DNA of 64,000 nt from positions 1 to 64,000 of the forward strand of contig NZ_CP123990.1 in assembly GCF_029919115.1 (NCBI RefSeq). Reading direction: 5' to 3'. Below, piece after piece: positions 16,860 through 27,761 of the stretch. The notes beneath the pieces were generated by a model, which was not told the origin of the DNA, ran no database searches, and saw nothing but the letters and a program-made list of their open reading frames with translations. The stretch comes from Variovorax paradoxus (lineage in GTDB: Bacteria > Pseudomonadota > Gammaproteobacteria > Burkholderiales > Burkholderiaceae_C). A program made the translations under genes and the position numbers. Positions within the stretch are counted from its first letter, which is position 1; the number at the start of each line of letters is the position of its first letter.

Positions 16860-18599
16860 TTGAAATGCAAATTGCAAGTGGCAGTTGCTGTGGCGATGTG
16901 CCCTTTCCCTTTGTTAGCCGGGGCTCAACAACTACCGACAACCCCCCAATCCTTCGTCGAACAGCAACGCCAGCAGGAACGCGAACGCGCCCTGCGCGAG
17001 CAGAACGAGCGCACGGTCGACCAGCGCCTGCAGGCCGCGCCGCCTGCACCGGTGGCACGCATCCCCGAGACCGAAGCCTTGTGCTTCCGGATCGACCGCG
17101 TGCTCTTGGTCGGCGAGCAGGCCGAGGCCTTCCAGTGGGCGGTTTCCGATCTGTCGGGCCCTGAAGGCAACGATTCCCCCCTCGGCCGATGCCTGGGCAC
17201 CACCGGCGTCAACGTCGTGCTCGCACGCGCCCAGCAGGCGGCGATCGCGCGCGGCTTCGTCACCACCCGGGTGCTGGCCGCGCCGCAGGATCTGTCCACC
17301 GGCACCCTGACCCTGTCGCTGGTGCCCGGGCGCATCGCGGCCATCCGCCTGACGCCGGATTCTTCGGCCACGCTGCTGGGCAGCGGCGCCTTGCTGGGTT
17401 CGGCCATCCCCGCACGCCCCGGTGATCTCCTGAACCTGCGCGACATCGAGCAGGGGCTGGAGAACCTCAAGCGCGCCCCCACGGCCGAGGCCGACATCCA
17501 GATCGAGCCCTCGACCGCACCCAACGCCAGGCCCGGCGACAGCGACCTGGTGGTCAAGTACGTGCAGGCCAAGAAGTGGCGCGTGGCCTTGAGCCTGGAC
17601 GACAGCGGCACCAAGGTCACGGGCCGCTACCAGGCCGGTGCCACGGTGTCGATGGACAACCCGTTCGGGCTGAACGATCTGTTCTACCTGAGCGCCAACC
17701 ACAGCATCAACAGCCACTTTCTCTCGGAGCCGAGCTATGGCACCGAAGGCCAGACGGTGCACTACTCGGTGCCGTACGGCTACTGGATGCTGGGGTTCAC
17801 GGCCTCGAACAGCCAGTACCACCAGAGCGTGGCCGGGCTGAACCAGGACTATGTGTATGCAGGCAAGACCAACAACGCCGAGGTCAAGCTCTCGCGCCTG
17901 CTGTACCGCGACCAGAGCCGCAAGACCACGCTGGCGCTCAAGGGGTTCCGCAGGGAATCGCGCAACTTCGTGGACGACACCGAGGTCGATGTGCAGCACC
18001 GGGTGGTGGGCGGCTGGGAGCTGGGCCTGAACCACAAGGAGTTCATCGGCGAGGCCACGCTGGAGGGCACGCTGGCGTTCAAGCACGGCACGGGCGGCTT
18101 CGGTTCCATTGCGGCGCCGGAAGAAGAATTTGGTGAAGGCACCTCGCGCATGAAGCTGTACACGGCCGAGGTGAGCCTGAATGCGCCGTTCAAGCTGGGT
18201 GCGCAGAAGCTGCGCTATTCGGGGCTGATTCGCGCGCAGTGGAACCGCACGCCGTTGACGCCGCAGGACCGGTTTTCGATTGGCGGGCGCTACACGGTGC
18301 GCGGCTTCGACGGCGAGACGAGCCTGATGGGGGAGCGGGGCTGGCTGATTCGCAACGATGTTGGGTGGGCCATGGGACAGAGCGGGGCGGAACTGTACGT
18401 CGGCGCCGACTACGGGCATGTGGGCGGGCGCTCGACGGTGGATCTGCTCGGCCGCAGCCTGGCGGGTGCCGTCATTGGCGTGCGGGGGCAGTGGAGCAAG
18501 CTGAGCTATGACTTCTTCATGGGCGCGCCGATCAGCAAGCCCGAGGGGTATCGCACGGCCAGGACCACCTTTGGGTTCAATCTCAACGCGAGCTTTTGA
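16860..18599 (+). CDS. Outer-membrane TpsB/CdiB transporter (ShlB/FhaC/HecB family)
   Basis: Omp85-superfamily transporter of 579 residues that would carry the exoprotein across the outer membrane. It has a signal peptide (about 1-22, ending LLAGAQQ), a Gln/Arg-rich plug helix (about 25-60), two POTRA domains (about 70-225; LCFRIDRVLLVG opens the first) and a 16-strand-type barrel. The loop-6 motif TVRGFDGE near residue 480 is the family hallmark, and the last residue is Phe. The start is TTG at 16860: an in-frame stop lies two codons upstream and the signal peptide needs this start. Order exoprotein, immunity genes, transporter resembles Burkholderia-type CDI loci. Full length for the family. 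Confidence 0.93.
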   Translation: MKCKLQVAVAVAMCPFPLLAGAQQLPTTPQSFVEQQRQQERERALREQNERTVDQRLQAAPPAPVARIPETEALCFRIDRVLLVGEQAEAFQWAVSDLSGPEGNDSPLGRCLGTTGVNVVLARAQQAAIARGFVTTRVLAAPQDLSTGTLTLSLVPGRIAAIRLTPDSSATLLGSGALLGSAIPARPGDLLNLRDIEQGLENLKRAPTAEADIQIEPSTAPNARPGDSDLVVKYVQAKKWRVALSLDDSGTKVTGRYQAGATVSMDNPFGLNDLFYLSANHSINSHFLSEPSYGTEGQTVHYSVPYGYWMLGFTASNSQYHQSVAGLNQDYVYAGKTNNAEVKLSRLLYRDQSRKTTLALKGFRRESRNFVDDTEVDVQHRVVGGWELGLNHKEFIGEATLEGTLAFKHGTGGFGSIAAPEEEFGEGTSRMKLYTAEVSLNAPFKLGAQKLRYSGLIRAQWNRTPLTPQDRFSIGGRYTVRGFDGETSLMGERGWLIRNDVGWAMGQSGAELYVGADYGHVGGRSTVDLLGRSLAGAVIGVRGQWSKLSYDFFMGAPISKPEGYRTARTTFGFNLNASF

Positions 18600-18600
18600 T

Positions 18601-19224
18601 ATGTCGATGATTTGTTCAGCCAGATCTTTGTTCGTTGCAGTTGCTGCCGGAGGCGTCCTGCTTTCTGGCTGTACCAGCCTGCCGGCGACGCCGTACCGAG
18701 CGGCATCTGCGGGGGATGGCACCTACGGGTACAGCACCATGCATATCGAGGGAGACGTTTACCGGATCGACTTCTATGGATCACCGGCGACCGCTTCGCG
18801 GACGGCCAAGGCGTTCGCCTTCTATCGCGCGGCAGAGCTTGCGGGCGAACTCGGTGTGCCCGCTTTCAGGATCGTCCAAGGAGAAGTGGATCGCTCCATC
18901 CTGGACGGCAGTGATGTTTTCTCGTGGTCAGATTCGTTCCCCACGCAGCCTTTCGGCAGGCTCGCGGTAAACCGTGAGAACGCTGTCAACGCGGCAACGT
19001 TGCAAAAGGTTGCAGGAACAAGATACATCCCGATTCCGATCTATATCACCCCGCCAGGCCAAGCGCAGAGGGACGCAGACGAGAAACGGGTATCCAAGCT
19101 CACCATCCTGCGCATACAGATGCTTCAAGAACTCCCGGCATCGCTGGACGACAAGACGTTTATGACCCGGGAAGTGCTCAGCAAGCTGGGGGCGCGCATT
19201 GTGCGGGCGGCCGGTTCCACATGA
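18601..19224 (+). CDS. Lipoprotein, CC0125/CC1285-like, coupled to the TpsB gene
   Basis: Predicted lipoprotein of 207 residues. The ATG is one base after the TpsB stop (TGATATG), so it is almost certainly co-transcribed and translationally coupled. The signal peptide ends in the lipobox LLSGC near residue 23. The mature part starts with a GYSTMHIEGDVYRIDFYG segment and an AFAFYRAAELAGELG helix, resembling small lipoproteins of the CC0125/CC1285 group, whose role is unknown. Burkholderia-type CDI loci also carry a small lipoprotein gene, but between immunity and transporter; equivalence is speculation. A weak hairpin (19226-19252, CTGCCG/CGGCAG) lies in the short gap to the convergent E1 gene. 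Confidence 0.7.
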   Translation: MSMICSARSLFVAVAAGGVLLSGCTSLPATPYRAASAGDGTYGYSTMHIEGDVYRIDFYGSPATASRTAKAFAFYRAAELAGELGVPAFRIVQGEVDRSILDGSDVFSWSDSFPTQPFGRLAVNRENAVNAATLQKVAGTRYIPIPIYITPPGQAQRDADEKRVSKLTILRIQMLQELPASLDDKTFMTREVLSKLGARIVRAAGST

Positions 19225-19264
19225 CCTGCCGTGGATCGCGCCCCTGCGGCAGCCATCGCTCCGT

Positions 19265-21928
<2,664 letters not shown>

Positions 21929-22033
21929 GCCGGCACTTTAGGCCGCAGCGGCAAGAATTAGCTACTGGCTTGGGCATGCCCATGGCATCAGTGCAGCATA
22001 AAATTCCTGGAAATCAACCGAACGCCGCATTTC

Positions 22034-22498
22034 GTGCAACTCGACACCATTGACCTGCGCATTCTCGACGAGTTGCAACGCGACGGCGGGCTGTCGAACG
22101 TGGAGCTTGCGCGCCGCGTCCAGCTGTCGCCTTCGCCATGCCTCGCGCGCGTGAAGGCGCTGGAAGCCGGCGGCGTGATCGATCGTTATGTGGCGCTCGC
22201 GAACGCGAAGGCGCTGGGCCTCGGGCTCAATGTGTTCATCTCGATCAGCCTCACCACGCAAAGCAAGCAGTCGCTCGCCGACTTCGAGCAGCGCATTGCC
22301 GAGCACGACGAGGTGATGGAGTGCTACCTGATGACAGGCGACAGCGACTACCTGATCCGCATCGCGGTGGCGGACATGGCGGCGCTGGAGAAATTCATCC
22401 TGGAACAGCTCACGCCGATTCCAGGCATCGAGAAGATCCGCTCGAGCTTTGCGCTCAAGCAGGTGCGATACAAGACGGCGCTGCCGTTGCCCCGCTAG
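22034..22498 (+). CDS. Lrp/AsnC family transcriptional regulator
   Basis: Regulator of 154 residues: N-terminal helix-turn-helix (about 1-60; LSNVELARRVQLSPSPCLAR) and C-terminal RAM ligand-binding domain (about 65-145; the segment VMECYLMTGDSDYLIRI is typical). The start is GTG at 22034; the ribosome site is weak. The gene is divergent from the E1 gene with a 105-base gap holding ATTCCTGGAAAT-like dyad sequence, so it most likely senses an amino acid and controls the E1. The pair resembles mdeR-mdeB of pseudomonads. A strong palindrome follows the stop codon. Confidence 0.87.
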   Translation: MQLDTIDLRILDELQRDGGLSNVELARRVQLSPSPCLARVKALEAGGVIDRYVALANAKALGLGLNVFISISLTTQSKQSLADFEQRIAEHDEVMECYLMTGDSDYLIRIAVADMAALEKFILEQLTPIPGIEKIRSSFALKQVRYKTALPLPR

Positions 22499-22510
22499 CT
22501 TGCTGTGGGG

Positions 22511-22540
22511 CTCCCCCGGGTTGCGTGCAACCCGGGGGAG
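22511..22540. terminator. Bidirectional hairpin between the AsnC and PhoX genes
   Basis: A perfect 14-bp inverted repeat (CTCCCCCGGGTTGC, then its complement) separated by only GT. It sits in the 58-base gap between two convergent genes. There is no T run, so it may act as a rho-assisted or structural terminator for both. Confidence 0.65.
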
Positions 22541-22556
22541 TGAACGGCACAACCGA

Positions 22557-24824
22557 TCAGAGGCCGATCAAGCCGCCGTCGTCCTTGGTGATGACGACCG
22601 TGGCCGAGCGCGGGCGGGCCGTGCCGCCTTCGGGCCAGTGGCTGCCGAACTTCGTCGGGTCGCTGATGCTTGCTGCAGCGGTGGTTTCACCCGGGTGCTG
22701 AATGTTGACGAACAGCGCGCGGCCGTCGCCCGATTCAGCGATGCCGGTGATTTCGCAGTCCTTCGGGCCGACCAGGAAGCGGCGCAGGCCGTCAGTGCCG
22801 GGTGCCTTGCCGATGAAGGTGGCCTGCGTCGCCGTGGTGGCGCCGTCGACGTTGGTGATCGTCTTCGCGGCGCCGTCGCCCACCGTGCCGGGCAATGCTG
22901 CAAGCAGCATGCAGTTGGTCACGTCGGTGTACTTGCCGTCGTCGGTCTCCAGCCACAGCAGGCCCGCGGTCGCGTGGCTGAACCACATACCGTCGGGGCT
23001 GGAGAAGTCGTTGTCGGCACCCAGGTTCGACAGGTTGATGTCGGCCGATGCCGTCGAGCGTGCACCAAACAGATAGACGTCCCACTTGAAGGTGACTGCC
23101 GCGGGGTCGCCGCCGGCGTCGGCAAAGCGAACGATGTGGCCGTTCGGGTTGCCCTTTTGCGCCGTCTGGGCCACGCCCTTGGGATCGTTGTAGTAGCGCG
23201 GGTTGGCGGCGTCGGTCGAGCCGATGGTGCGCGCGGCGTTGTTGGTGAGGGTGAGGTACACCTCTCCGTTCTTCGGATTGACAGCGGTCCACTCGGGGCG
23301 GTCCATCTTGGTCGCGCCGGCGATGTCGGCTGCGAGGCGCGCGTTGGTCACCACGTCGGCTGCATCGGCAAAGGAGTACGTCGCGTTGCCAGAGGTGATG
23401 CCGTTCACGCCGAGCGAGAGCTCCAGCCAGTTGCCGGTGCCGTCGGCGTTGAAGCGTGCGACATAGAGCTTGCCATCGTCCATGTACTTGTCGCCGGCCG
23501 CAATGCCGCCGCCGATGTCGGCTGCATCCCAGGTCTTGGTGGAAACGAACTTGTAGAGGTACTCGTTCTGCGAGTCGTCGCCCATGTACCAGACCAGCGG
23601 CTTGCCGACCACCACCGGGCCAAGGCAGGCGCCTTCGTGGCCGAAGCGGCCGAGTGCAGTGCGCTTCTTGGGCGTGCTGGCGGGGTTGAAGGGGTCGATC
23701 TCGACCACCCAGCCGTAGGTGTTGGCGCCATTGCGGAAGTCGTCGGTGGCGGTGGCGCCGGTTACCTGGGTGTTCCAGCGGCCGTAGATGCTGTCGGCCG
23801 TGTCGGGGGTGACGGTGGCCCACAGTTCGCGGCCGGTGCTCGAAACACCGTAGCGGTTGAACGAAGTGATTTCCTTGGCGGTGCGGTTGGGGTTGTCGGT
23901 GGCCGGAATGCGGCGGAAGTAGCCGGCCCAGTTCTCTTCGCACGTGAGGTACGTGCCCCACGGCGTGGTGCCGTTGGCGCAGTTGTTGAGCGTGCCGCGG
24001 GTCTTGCTGCCGTCGGTCGAATACTTGGTCTTCAGGTAGTCGGTCTTGGCGGCCGGGCCCGAGAACGCCATTTCGGTGAGGGTGTGCACGCGGCGGTTGA
24101 AGCTCGAATCCTGCTTGTAGCTCCAGGCGTTGCCGCTCTTGTTGACCTCGATCACGCTCACGCCGTGCAGGTAGAACTCGCGCAGCACTTCATCGGCCAC
24201 GGTGCGAACCGCAGCATTGCCGGTGCCGGTGATGGTCTGGCCAGCGGGGTGCAAAAACAGCGGCGTGATGGCTTCGTGGTTCATCACGAGCAGGCCGCGC
24301 GCCGCGTTGACGGGGTCCCACTTGTTCGAGCCGTCCATGCCGAAGAAGGTCATGCCGTCGTGGTGGTCGCCGGCACGGCGGTCGTAGGTGGCCGGATCGT
24401 CGGTGCCATCGTTCTTGTAGGCAGCCACACCGTTGGCAATCGGGTCGCCCAGGCGGTAGAGCACGCTGGCGGTGTAGCCGGCAGGCACGCTCACCACGTC
24501 GTCCAGGCTCTTGGCCACGGCATTGAAGTTGAGCTTGAGAGGTGCGGGCGCCGGTGCCGGCGGAGCGGGTGCTGGCGGCGGCGGTGCCGGCGGTGCGGGA
24601 GCCGGTGCCGGAGGCAGCACCGGAAAGCCGATGCCCCCGCCGCCGCCACCACCACCGCATGCCTGCAGCAACGCGGTGCCGGCCGTGCCGACGCCCAGGC
24701 CGAAGAGATGGCGGCGGCTCAGGCGCGACGCGATCAGGTCGGTGAAAGAGGGATTCGAGGTGGGGTTGGTGCCGATGTCGTCGAGATCGATCGAAGGATC
24801 GTCGCTGCGGGAATTTGCGGTCAT
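22557..24824 (-). CDS. phoX: PhoX-family alkaline phosphatase (DUF839), Tat-exported
   Basis: Predicted periplasmic calcium/iron-dependent phosphatase of 755 residues. The chosen start is the ATG at 24822-24824; a TTG nine codons earlier is also possible. After about 30 residues comes a twin-arginine signal SRRHLFGLG (Arg37-Arg38), then LLQAC with Cys56, which also fits a lipobox. A Gly8 run and a Pro/Ala linker (about 57-95) precede the catalytic domain. Family blocks seen include DHHDGMTFFGMDG, GLLVMNHEA, LTCEENWAGYF, GRFGHEGACLGP and SPDGMWFSH. PhoX enzymes release phosphate from organic esters under phosphate starvation; no Pho box was identified. The gene is alone, convergent with the AsnC gene and codirectional with mltA upstream. 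Confidence 0.88.
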   Translation of the reverse strand: MTANSRSDDPSIDLDDIGTNPTSNPSFTDLIASRLSRRHLFGLGVGTAGTALLQACGGGGGGGGIGFPVLPPAPAPAPPAPPPPAPAPPAPAPAPLKLNFNAVAKSLDDVVSVPAGYTASVLYRLGDPIANGVAAYKNDGTDDPATYDRRAGDHHDGMTFFGMDGSNKWDPVNAARGLLVMNHEAITPLFLHPAGQTITGTGNAAVRTVADEVLREFYLHGVSVIEVNKSGNAWSYKQDSSFNRRVHTLTEMAFSGPAAKTDYLKTKYSTDGSKTRGTLNNCANGTTPWGTYLTCEENWAGYFRRIPATDNPNRTAKEITSFNRYGVSSTGRELWATVTPDTADSIYGRWNTQVTGATATDDFRNGANTYGWVVEIDPFNPASTPKKRTALGRFGHEGACLGPVVVGKPLVWYMGDDSQNEYLYKFVSTKTWDAADIGGGIAAGDKYMDDGKLYVARFNADGTGNWLELSLGVNGITSGNATYSFADAADVVTNARLAADIAGATKMDRPEWTAVNPKNGEVYLTLTNNAARTIGSTDAANPRYYNDPKGVAQTAQKGNPNGHIVRFADAGGDPAAVTFKWDVYLFGARSTASADINLSNLGADNDFSSPDGMWFSHATAGLLWLETDDGKYTDVTNCMLLAALPGTVGDGAAKTITNVDGATTATQATFIGKAPGTDGLRRFLVGPKDCEITGIAESGDGRALFVNIQHPGETTAAASISDPTKFGSHWPEGGTARPRSATVVITKDDGGLIGL

Positions 24825-24912
24825 GCGCAATATCTTTCGTGGGTTGAACAAGAAATCAACCCGCGAAGGTAGTCAGTTCGCATGACACGAGCGTGAAACG
24901 CTCAGCCTCCGG

Positions 24913-26061
24913 TCAGGGGGCTGGCATTTGCCTCGGCCACAAGGCCCACAGGCGCAGGGGCTGGTTCATGCTCGCAGCCAGCCGGCCGGCGTCCGCGCCG
25001 GTGCCGGCAAAGTAGTCGGCACGCACCGCACCGACAATGGCGCTGCCGGTGTCTTGCGCAACCACCAGCTTCTGCAACTGCGCGGCCGGCCCGCTCGATG
25101 CAAGCCAGACCGGTGTGCCATACGGAATGCTCTCGCGGTCGACCGCAATGGAGCGGCCCGCCGTGAGCGGCACGCCTTGCGCACCGCGCGGACCGAACGC
25201 CGCATCGACCTCGCTCATCGTCTCTTCGCGAAAGAACACATAGCGAGGGTTGCTCCACAGCAATTGCGGCACGCGCTGCGGATTCTGCGCGGCCCATGCC
25301 TTGGTGTCGTCAGGCCACTTGCCGACCTTGGAGACGCCCTGCGAAACGAGCCATTGCTGCACGCTCTTGTAGGGCTGCTCGTTGGTGGCCGAGAACGCCA
25401 CGCGCACGGTGCGCTGCGCGCCGTTGGCTTCAGTGATGCGAAGACGCCCCGAGCCCTGGATGTGCAGCATGAGCGCGTCGATGGGATCGGCCATCCATGC
25501 GATCTCGCGTCCGCGCAGTGCCGCCTGCGCTTCGGGCAGCGTTTCGATTTCTTGCCGGGTGTACCAGGGGCGGCGCGGTACCAGCCCCTCCGGCGCCTGG
25601 TAGATCGGCACGTTGAAGGTGGCCGTGGGCACGCGCGAGGCGTCGTACACCGGCTCGTAGTAGCTCGTGAGCTTGCCTTCGCTCGCGCCTGCGAGCGACT
25701 CGACACGGTACGGCTGCAGCCTGTCGGTCATCCACTGGCGCTGCTCTTCGGGCGTGGCAATCGCCAGTTGGCGCACGTCGCGGCACAGCGGCGCAAAGGC
25801 GGCGTTGGGCCGCGCGCAATTGGCAAGCAACGCAATCCAGGCCTCGTGCAGCGGATCGTCGCCGAAGCCCGGCAGCTCCGACCAGCCGACGGGTACCCAC
25901 CGGCTCTTGGGATGCGTGAGCGAGCCTGTCAGCGGTCCGAGGTCACGCGGTGGCGTAACAGTGGGGCGTGCCGGCGTTTCCGGCGCGCGGGGGCTGAAGG
26001 AGCAGCCCGCCATCGTTGCTACGATCGCGAGCCCTACCAGCCACTGGAGTCCATTTCTCAT
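24913..26061 (-). CDS. mltA: Membrane-bound lytic murein transglycosylase A
   Basis: Outer-membrane lipoprotein of 382 residues that cleaves peptidoglycan glycan strands with formation of 1,6-anhydromuramic ends. From the ATG at 26059-26061 the protein begins with a signal peptide ending in the lipobox ATMAGC; a longer open frame upstream would spoil this signal. The MltA domain (about 120-270) includes KLTSYYEPVYDASR and PIYQAPEGL. The C-terminal 3D domain has IPYGTPVWL and VVAQDTGSAIVGAVRADYF, where the Asp of QDTGSAI corresponds to the catalytic Asp of E. coli MltA. The start codon overlaps, on the opposite strand, the start codon of a 54-residue ORF. Confidence 0.92.
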   Translation of the reverse strand: MRNGLQWLVGLAIVATMAGCSFSPRAPETPARPTVTPPRDLGPLTGSLTHPKSRWVPVGWSELPGFGDDPLHEAWIALLANCARPNAAFAPLCRDVRQLAIATPEEQRQWMTDRLQPYRVESLAGASEGKLTSYYEPVYDASRVPTATFNVPIYQAPEGLVPRRPWYTRQEIETLPEAQAALRGREIAWMADPIDALMLHIQGSGRLRITEANGAQRTVRVAFSATNEQPYKSVQQWLVSQGVSKVGKWPDDTKAWAAQNPQRVPQLLWSNPRYVFFREETMSEVDAAFGPRGAQGVPLTAGRSIAVDRESIPYGTPVWLASSGPAAQLQKLVVAQDTGSAIVGAVRADYFAGTGADAGRLAASMNQPLRLWALWPRQMPAP

Positions 26062-26224
26062 GGGTTTGATTTTGCTTGAAGCCCTCGGGGCCGGGCTCGT
26101 CCTCATATTGATCGTCTGGTGGACCATGTTTTCCGGCCGGAACAACGGTGAACTGCACGAAGAAGAAGAAAAGGCCGCTGACGACAACGAGTCCGCCAAT
26201 CAGCGCCGCCCTCCCGAAGCGTGA
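26060..26224 (+). CDS. Small single-pass membrane protein (54 residues), hypothetical
   Basis: Begins MGLILLEALGAGLVLILIVW, one hydrophobic helix (about 2-24), followed by a hydrophilic tail with EEEEKAADDNES. GGAG at 26045-26048 lies 11 bases before the ATG, inside the first codons of mltA on the other strand; the two start codons overlap by two bases. The shape (membrane helix plus WWTMFSGR and an acidic end) resembles small hypothetical proteins I recall next to mltA in Comamonadaceae. Function unknown. It could be a chance frame, but the hydrophobic stretch and ribosome site argue for a real gene. Confidence 0.55.
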   Translation: MGLILLEALGAGLVLILIVWWTMFSGRNNGELHEEEEKAADDNESANQRRPPEA

Positions 26225-26275
26225 TTTGCTCGCGTAGCCGCAAGCCGCAGGGAAATGTCGGAGAAGAGCCCATCA

Positions 26276-26292
26276 GCTATTACTTTAGTAGC
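26276..26292. repeat. 17-base palindromic element, copy 1 (GCTATTA-N5-GTAGC)
   Basis: GCTATTACTTTAGTAGC forms a short hairpin in the gap before the OmpA-like lipoprotein gene. A second 17-base version (GCTATTA-N5-GTAGC) lies at 53642-53658. I recall related palindromes scattered through Comamonadaceae genomes; role unknown. Confidence 0.45.
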
Positions 26293-26421
26293 AATCATCC
26301 TAGCATTCATCGGACACGGCGAAAGGTTTTCCTGTTTTCGGCGGATCGTTAAGGCCGTACCATCGCATGCTTGCCGAAGCTAAGCTGTGGCCCGCCTGAT
26401 TCATCCTTGAAAGGGAAAGCC

Positions 26422-27081
26422 ATGAAAAAATTCGTTCTCGCCACCACCGCCGCCGCACTCGTCCTGTCCGGATGTGCCGGCGGCATGACCGACACCCAGC
26501 GCAACACCGGCATTGGTGCCGGCATCGGCGCCCTGGGCGGCGCGGCCATTGGCTCCGCGACCGGCGGCAACCGCGGTGCAATTGGCACCGGCGCCGTAGT
26601 GGGTGCCGCAGCGGGCGCGCTCGGCGGCTACCTGTGGTCGCAGCGCATGGAAAACCAGAAGCGCCAGATGGAAGCGGCAACGCAAGGTACCGGCGTGGCC
26701 GTGACCCAAACGCAGAACAACGAACTGAAGCTGCAGATTCCGAGCGACGTGTCGTTCGACGTGGGCCGCTCCAACATCAAGTCGAACTTTGCGCCGGTGC
26801 TCGACCAGTTTGCGAGCGGCTTGCGCAACAACCCGAATGCCGAGGTGCGCATCATCGGCCACACCGACAGCACCGGCTCCGACGCCATCAACAACCCGCT
26901 GTCGGTCGACCGTGCCGCCAGCACGCGCGACTACCTCGTGGCACGCGGCGTGAGCGCCGCGGCCTTCCGCATCGAAGGGCGCGGCTCGCACGAACCGATT
27001 GCCGACAACAACAGCGACGCCGGCCGGGCACAGAACCGCCGCGTCGAGATTTATGTGGGCGAGCGTGCGCCGCGCGGCTGA
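26422..27081 (+). CDS. OmpA-like lipoprotein with glycine-zipper region (YiaD type)
   Basis: Outer-membrane lipoprotein of 219 residues. The start follows a strong ribosome site (AAGGGAAAGCC then ATG). Signal peptide MKKFVLATTAAALVLSGC ends in a lipobox; next a glycine-zipper stretch (about 30-75, GIGAGIGALGGAAIGSATGG). The OmpA C-terminal peptidoglycan-binding domain is at about 105-215, with FDVGRSNIKSNFAPVLD, the GHTDSTGSDAIN loop with its conserved Asp, and QNRRVEIYV with the conserved Arg. It would tether the outer membrane to peptidoglycan. The frame is open 17 codons upstream, but the signal peptide fixes the start. A shorter homologue follows, probably by tandem duplication. Confidence 0.88.
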   Translation: MKKFVLATTAAALVLSGCAGGMTDTQRNTGIGAGIGALGGAAIGSATGGNRGAIGTGAVVGAAAGALGGYLWSQRMENQKRQMEAATQGTGVAVTQTQNNELKLQIPSDVSFDVGRSNIKSNFAPVLDQFASGLRNNPNAEVRIIGHTDSTGSDAINNPLSVDRAASTRDYLVARGVSAAAFRIEGRGSHEPIADNNSDAGRAQNRRVEIYVGERAPRG

Positions 27082-27193
27082 CCGGCCCGGCAGACAGAAC
27101 ATAAGTAAAACCAGATAAGAAGAAAAAGCCGGCTGGGCGGGAGCGGCCGGCGTCCGTCGTTATCGTTTCAATGTCAATCCAGAGGGAAAACTC

Positions 27194-27757
27194 ATGAGGA
27201 AGTTTGTTGTTTTGGGTGCGGCTGCGGCCGCATTGTTCGTTGCGGGCTGCGCCTCGCAATCGCCTGCGCCGGGTGCTTCAGCCGCACCGGACGCACAGTC
27301 GGCCGCGCCATCCAACAATTGGACGGCGCGCCTGGCGTCGCTCAAGACCGAGTTGGAAAATTCCACCAAGGGCACGGGCGTGGTGATCGAGCAGACCACG
27401 GACAACCAGCTGCACCTCGTGGTTCCCAACGAACTCTCGTTCGACGTGGGCCGCTCCAACGTGAAGCGCAACCTCGCGCAGGTGCTCGACAAGGTCGCCG
27501 AAGGCCTGCGCAGCGCCACGGCAGCCAGCGTGCGCGTGGTGGGCCACACCGACAACACCGGCAGCGAAGAAGGCAACGAGCGCCTCTCGGTGAGCCGCGC
27601 CGACAGCGTGCGCAACCACCTGGTGGCGCGCGGCGTCTCGACCACCGCCATCACCACCGACGGCCGCGGCTCGCGCGAGCCCCTGGCCGACAACGGCACG
27701 CCTGCCGGCCGTGCGCAGAACCGCCGCGTCGAGATCTTCGTCGCGGAAAAGTCCTGA
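27194..27757 (+). CDS. OmpA-like lipoprotein, tandem paralogue without glycine zipper
   Basis: Lipoprotein of 187 residues starting after AGAGGGAAAACTC. Signal peptide MRKFVVLGAAAAALFVAGC ends in a lipobox; then a Ser/Pro/Ala-rich linker and the OmpA domain (about 75-185), with FDVGRSNVKRNLAQVLD, GHTDNTGSEEGN and QNRRVEIFV. The domain is clearly similar to that of the gene just upstream, but the glycine-zipper module is missing. The 112-base gap between them holds GCCGG/CCGGC dyad sequence (about 27128-27150), so they may not be one transcript. Convergent with the response regulator gene, four bases away. Confidence 0.88.
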   Translation: MRKFVVLGAAAAALFVAGCASQSPAPGASAAPDAQSAAPSNNWTARLASLKTELENSTKGTGVVIEQTTDNQLHLVVPNELSFDVGRSNVKRNLAQVLDKVAEGLRSATAASVRVVGHTDNTGSEEGNERLSVSRADSVRNHLVARGVSTTAITTDGRGSREPLADNGTPAGRAQNRRVEIFVAEKS

Positions 27758-27761
27758 TCTC

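Noticed and set aside
16932..18722. Minus-strand open frame of about 600 codons opposite the TpsB gene
   Set aside because: The TpsB frame has a signal peptide, POTRA and the VRGF motif; the opposite frame has nothing comparable.
22449..24872. Long plus-strand open frame opposite the PhoX gene
   Set aside because: It runs through the AsnC gene and PhoX in a shadow frame and has no family features.
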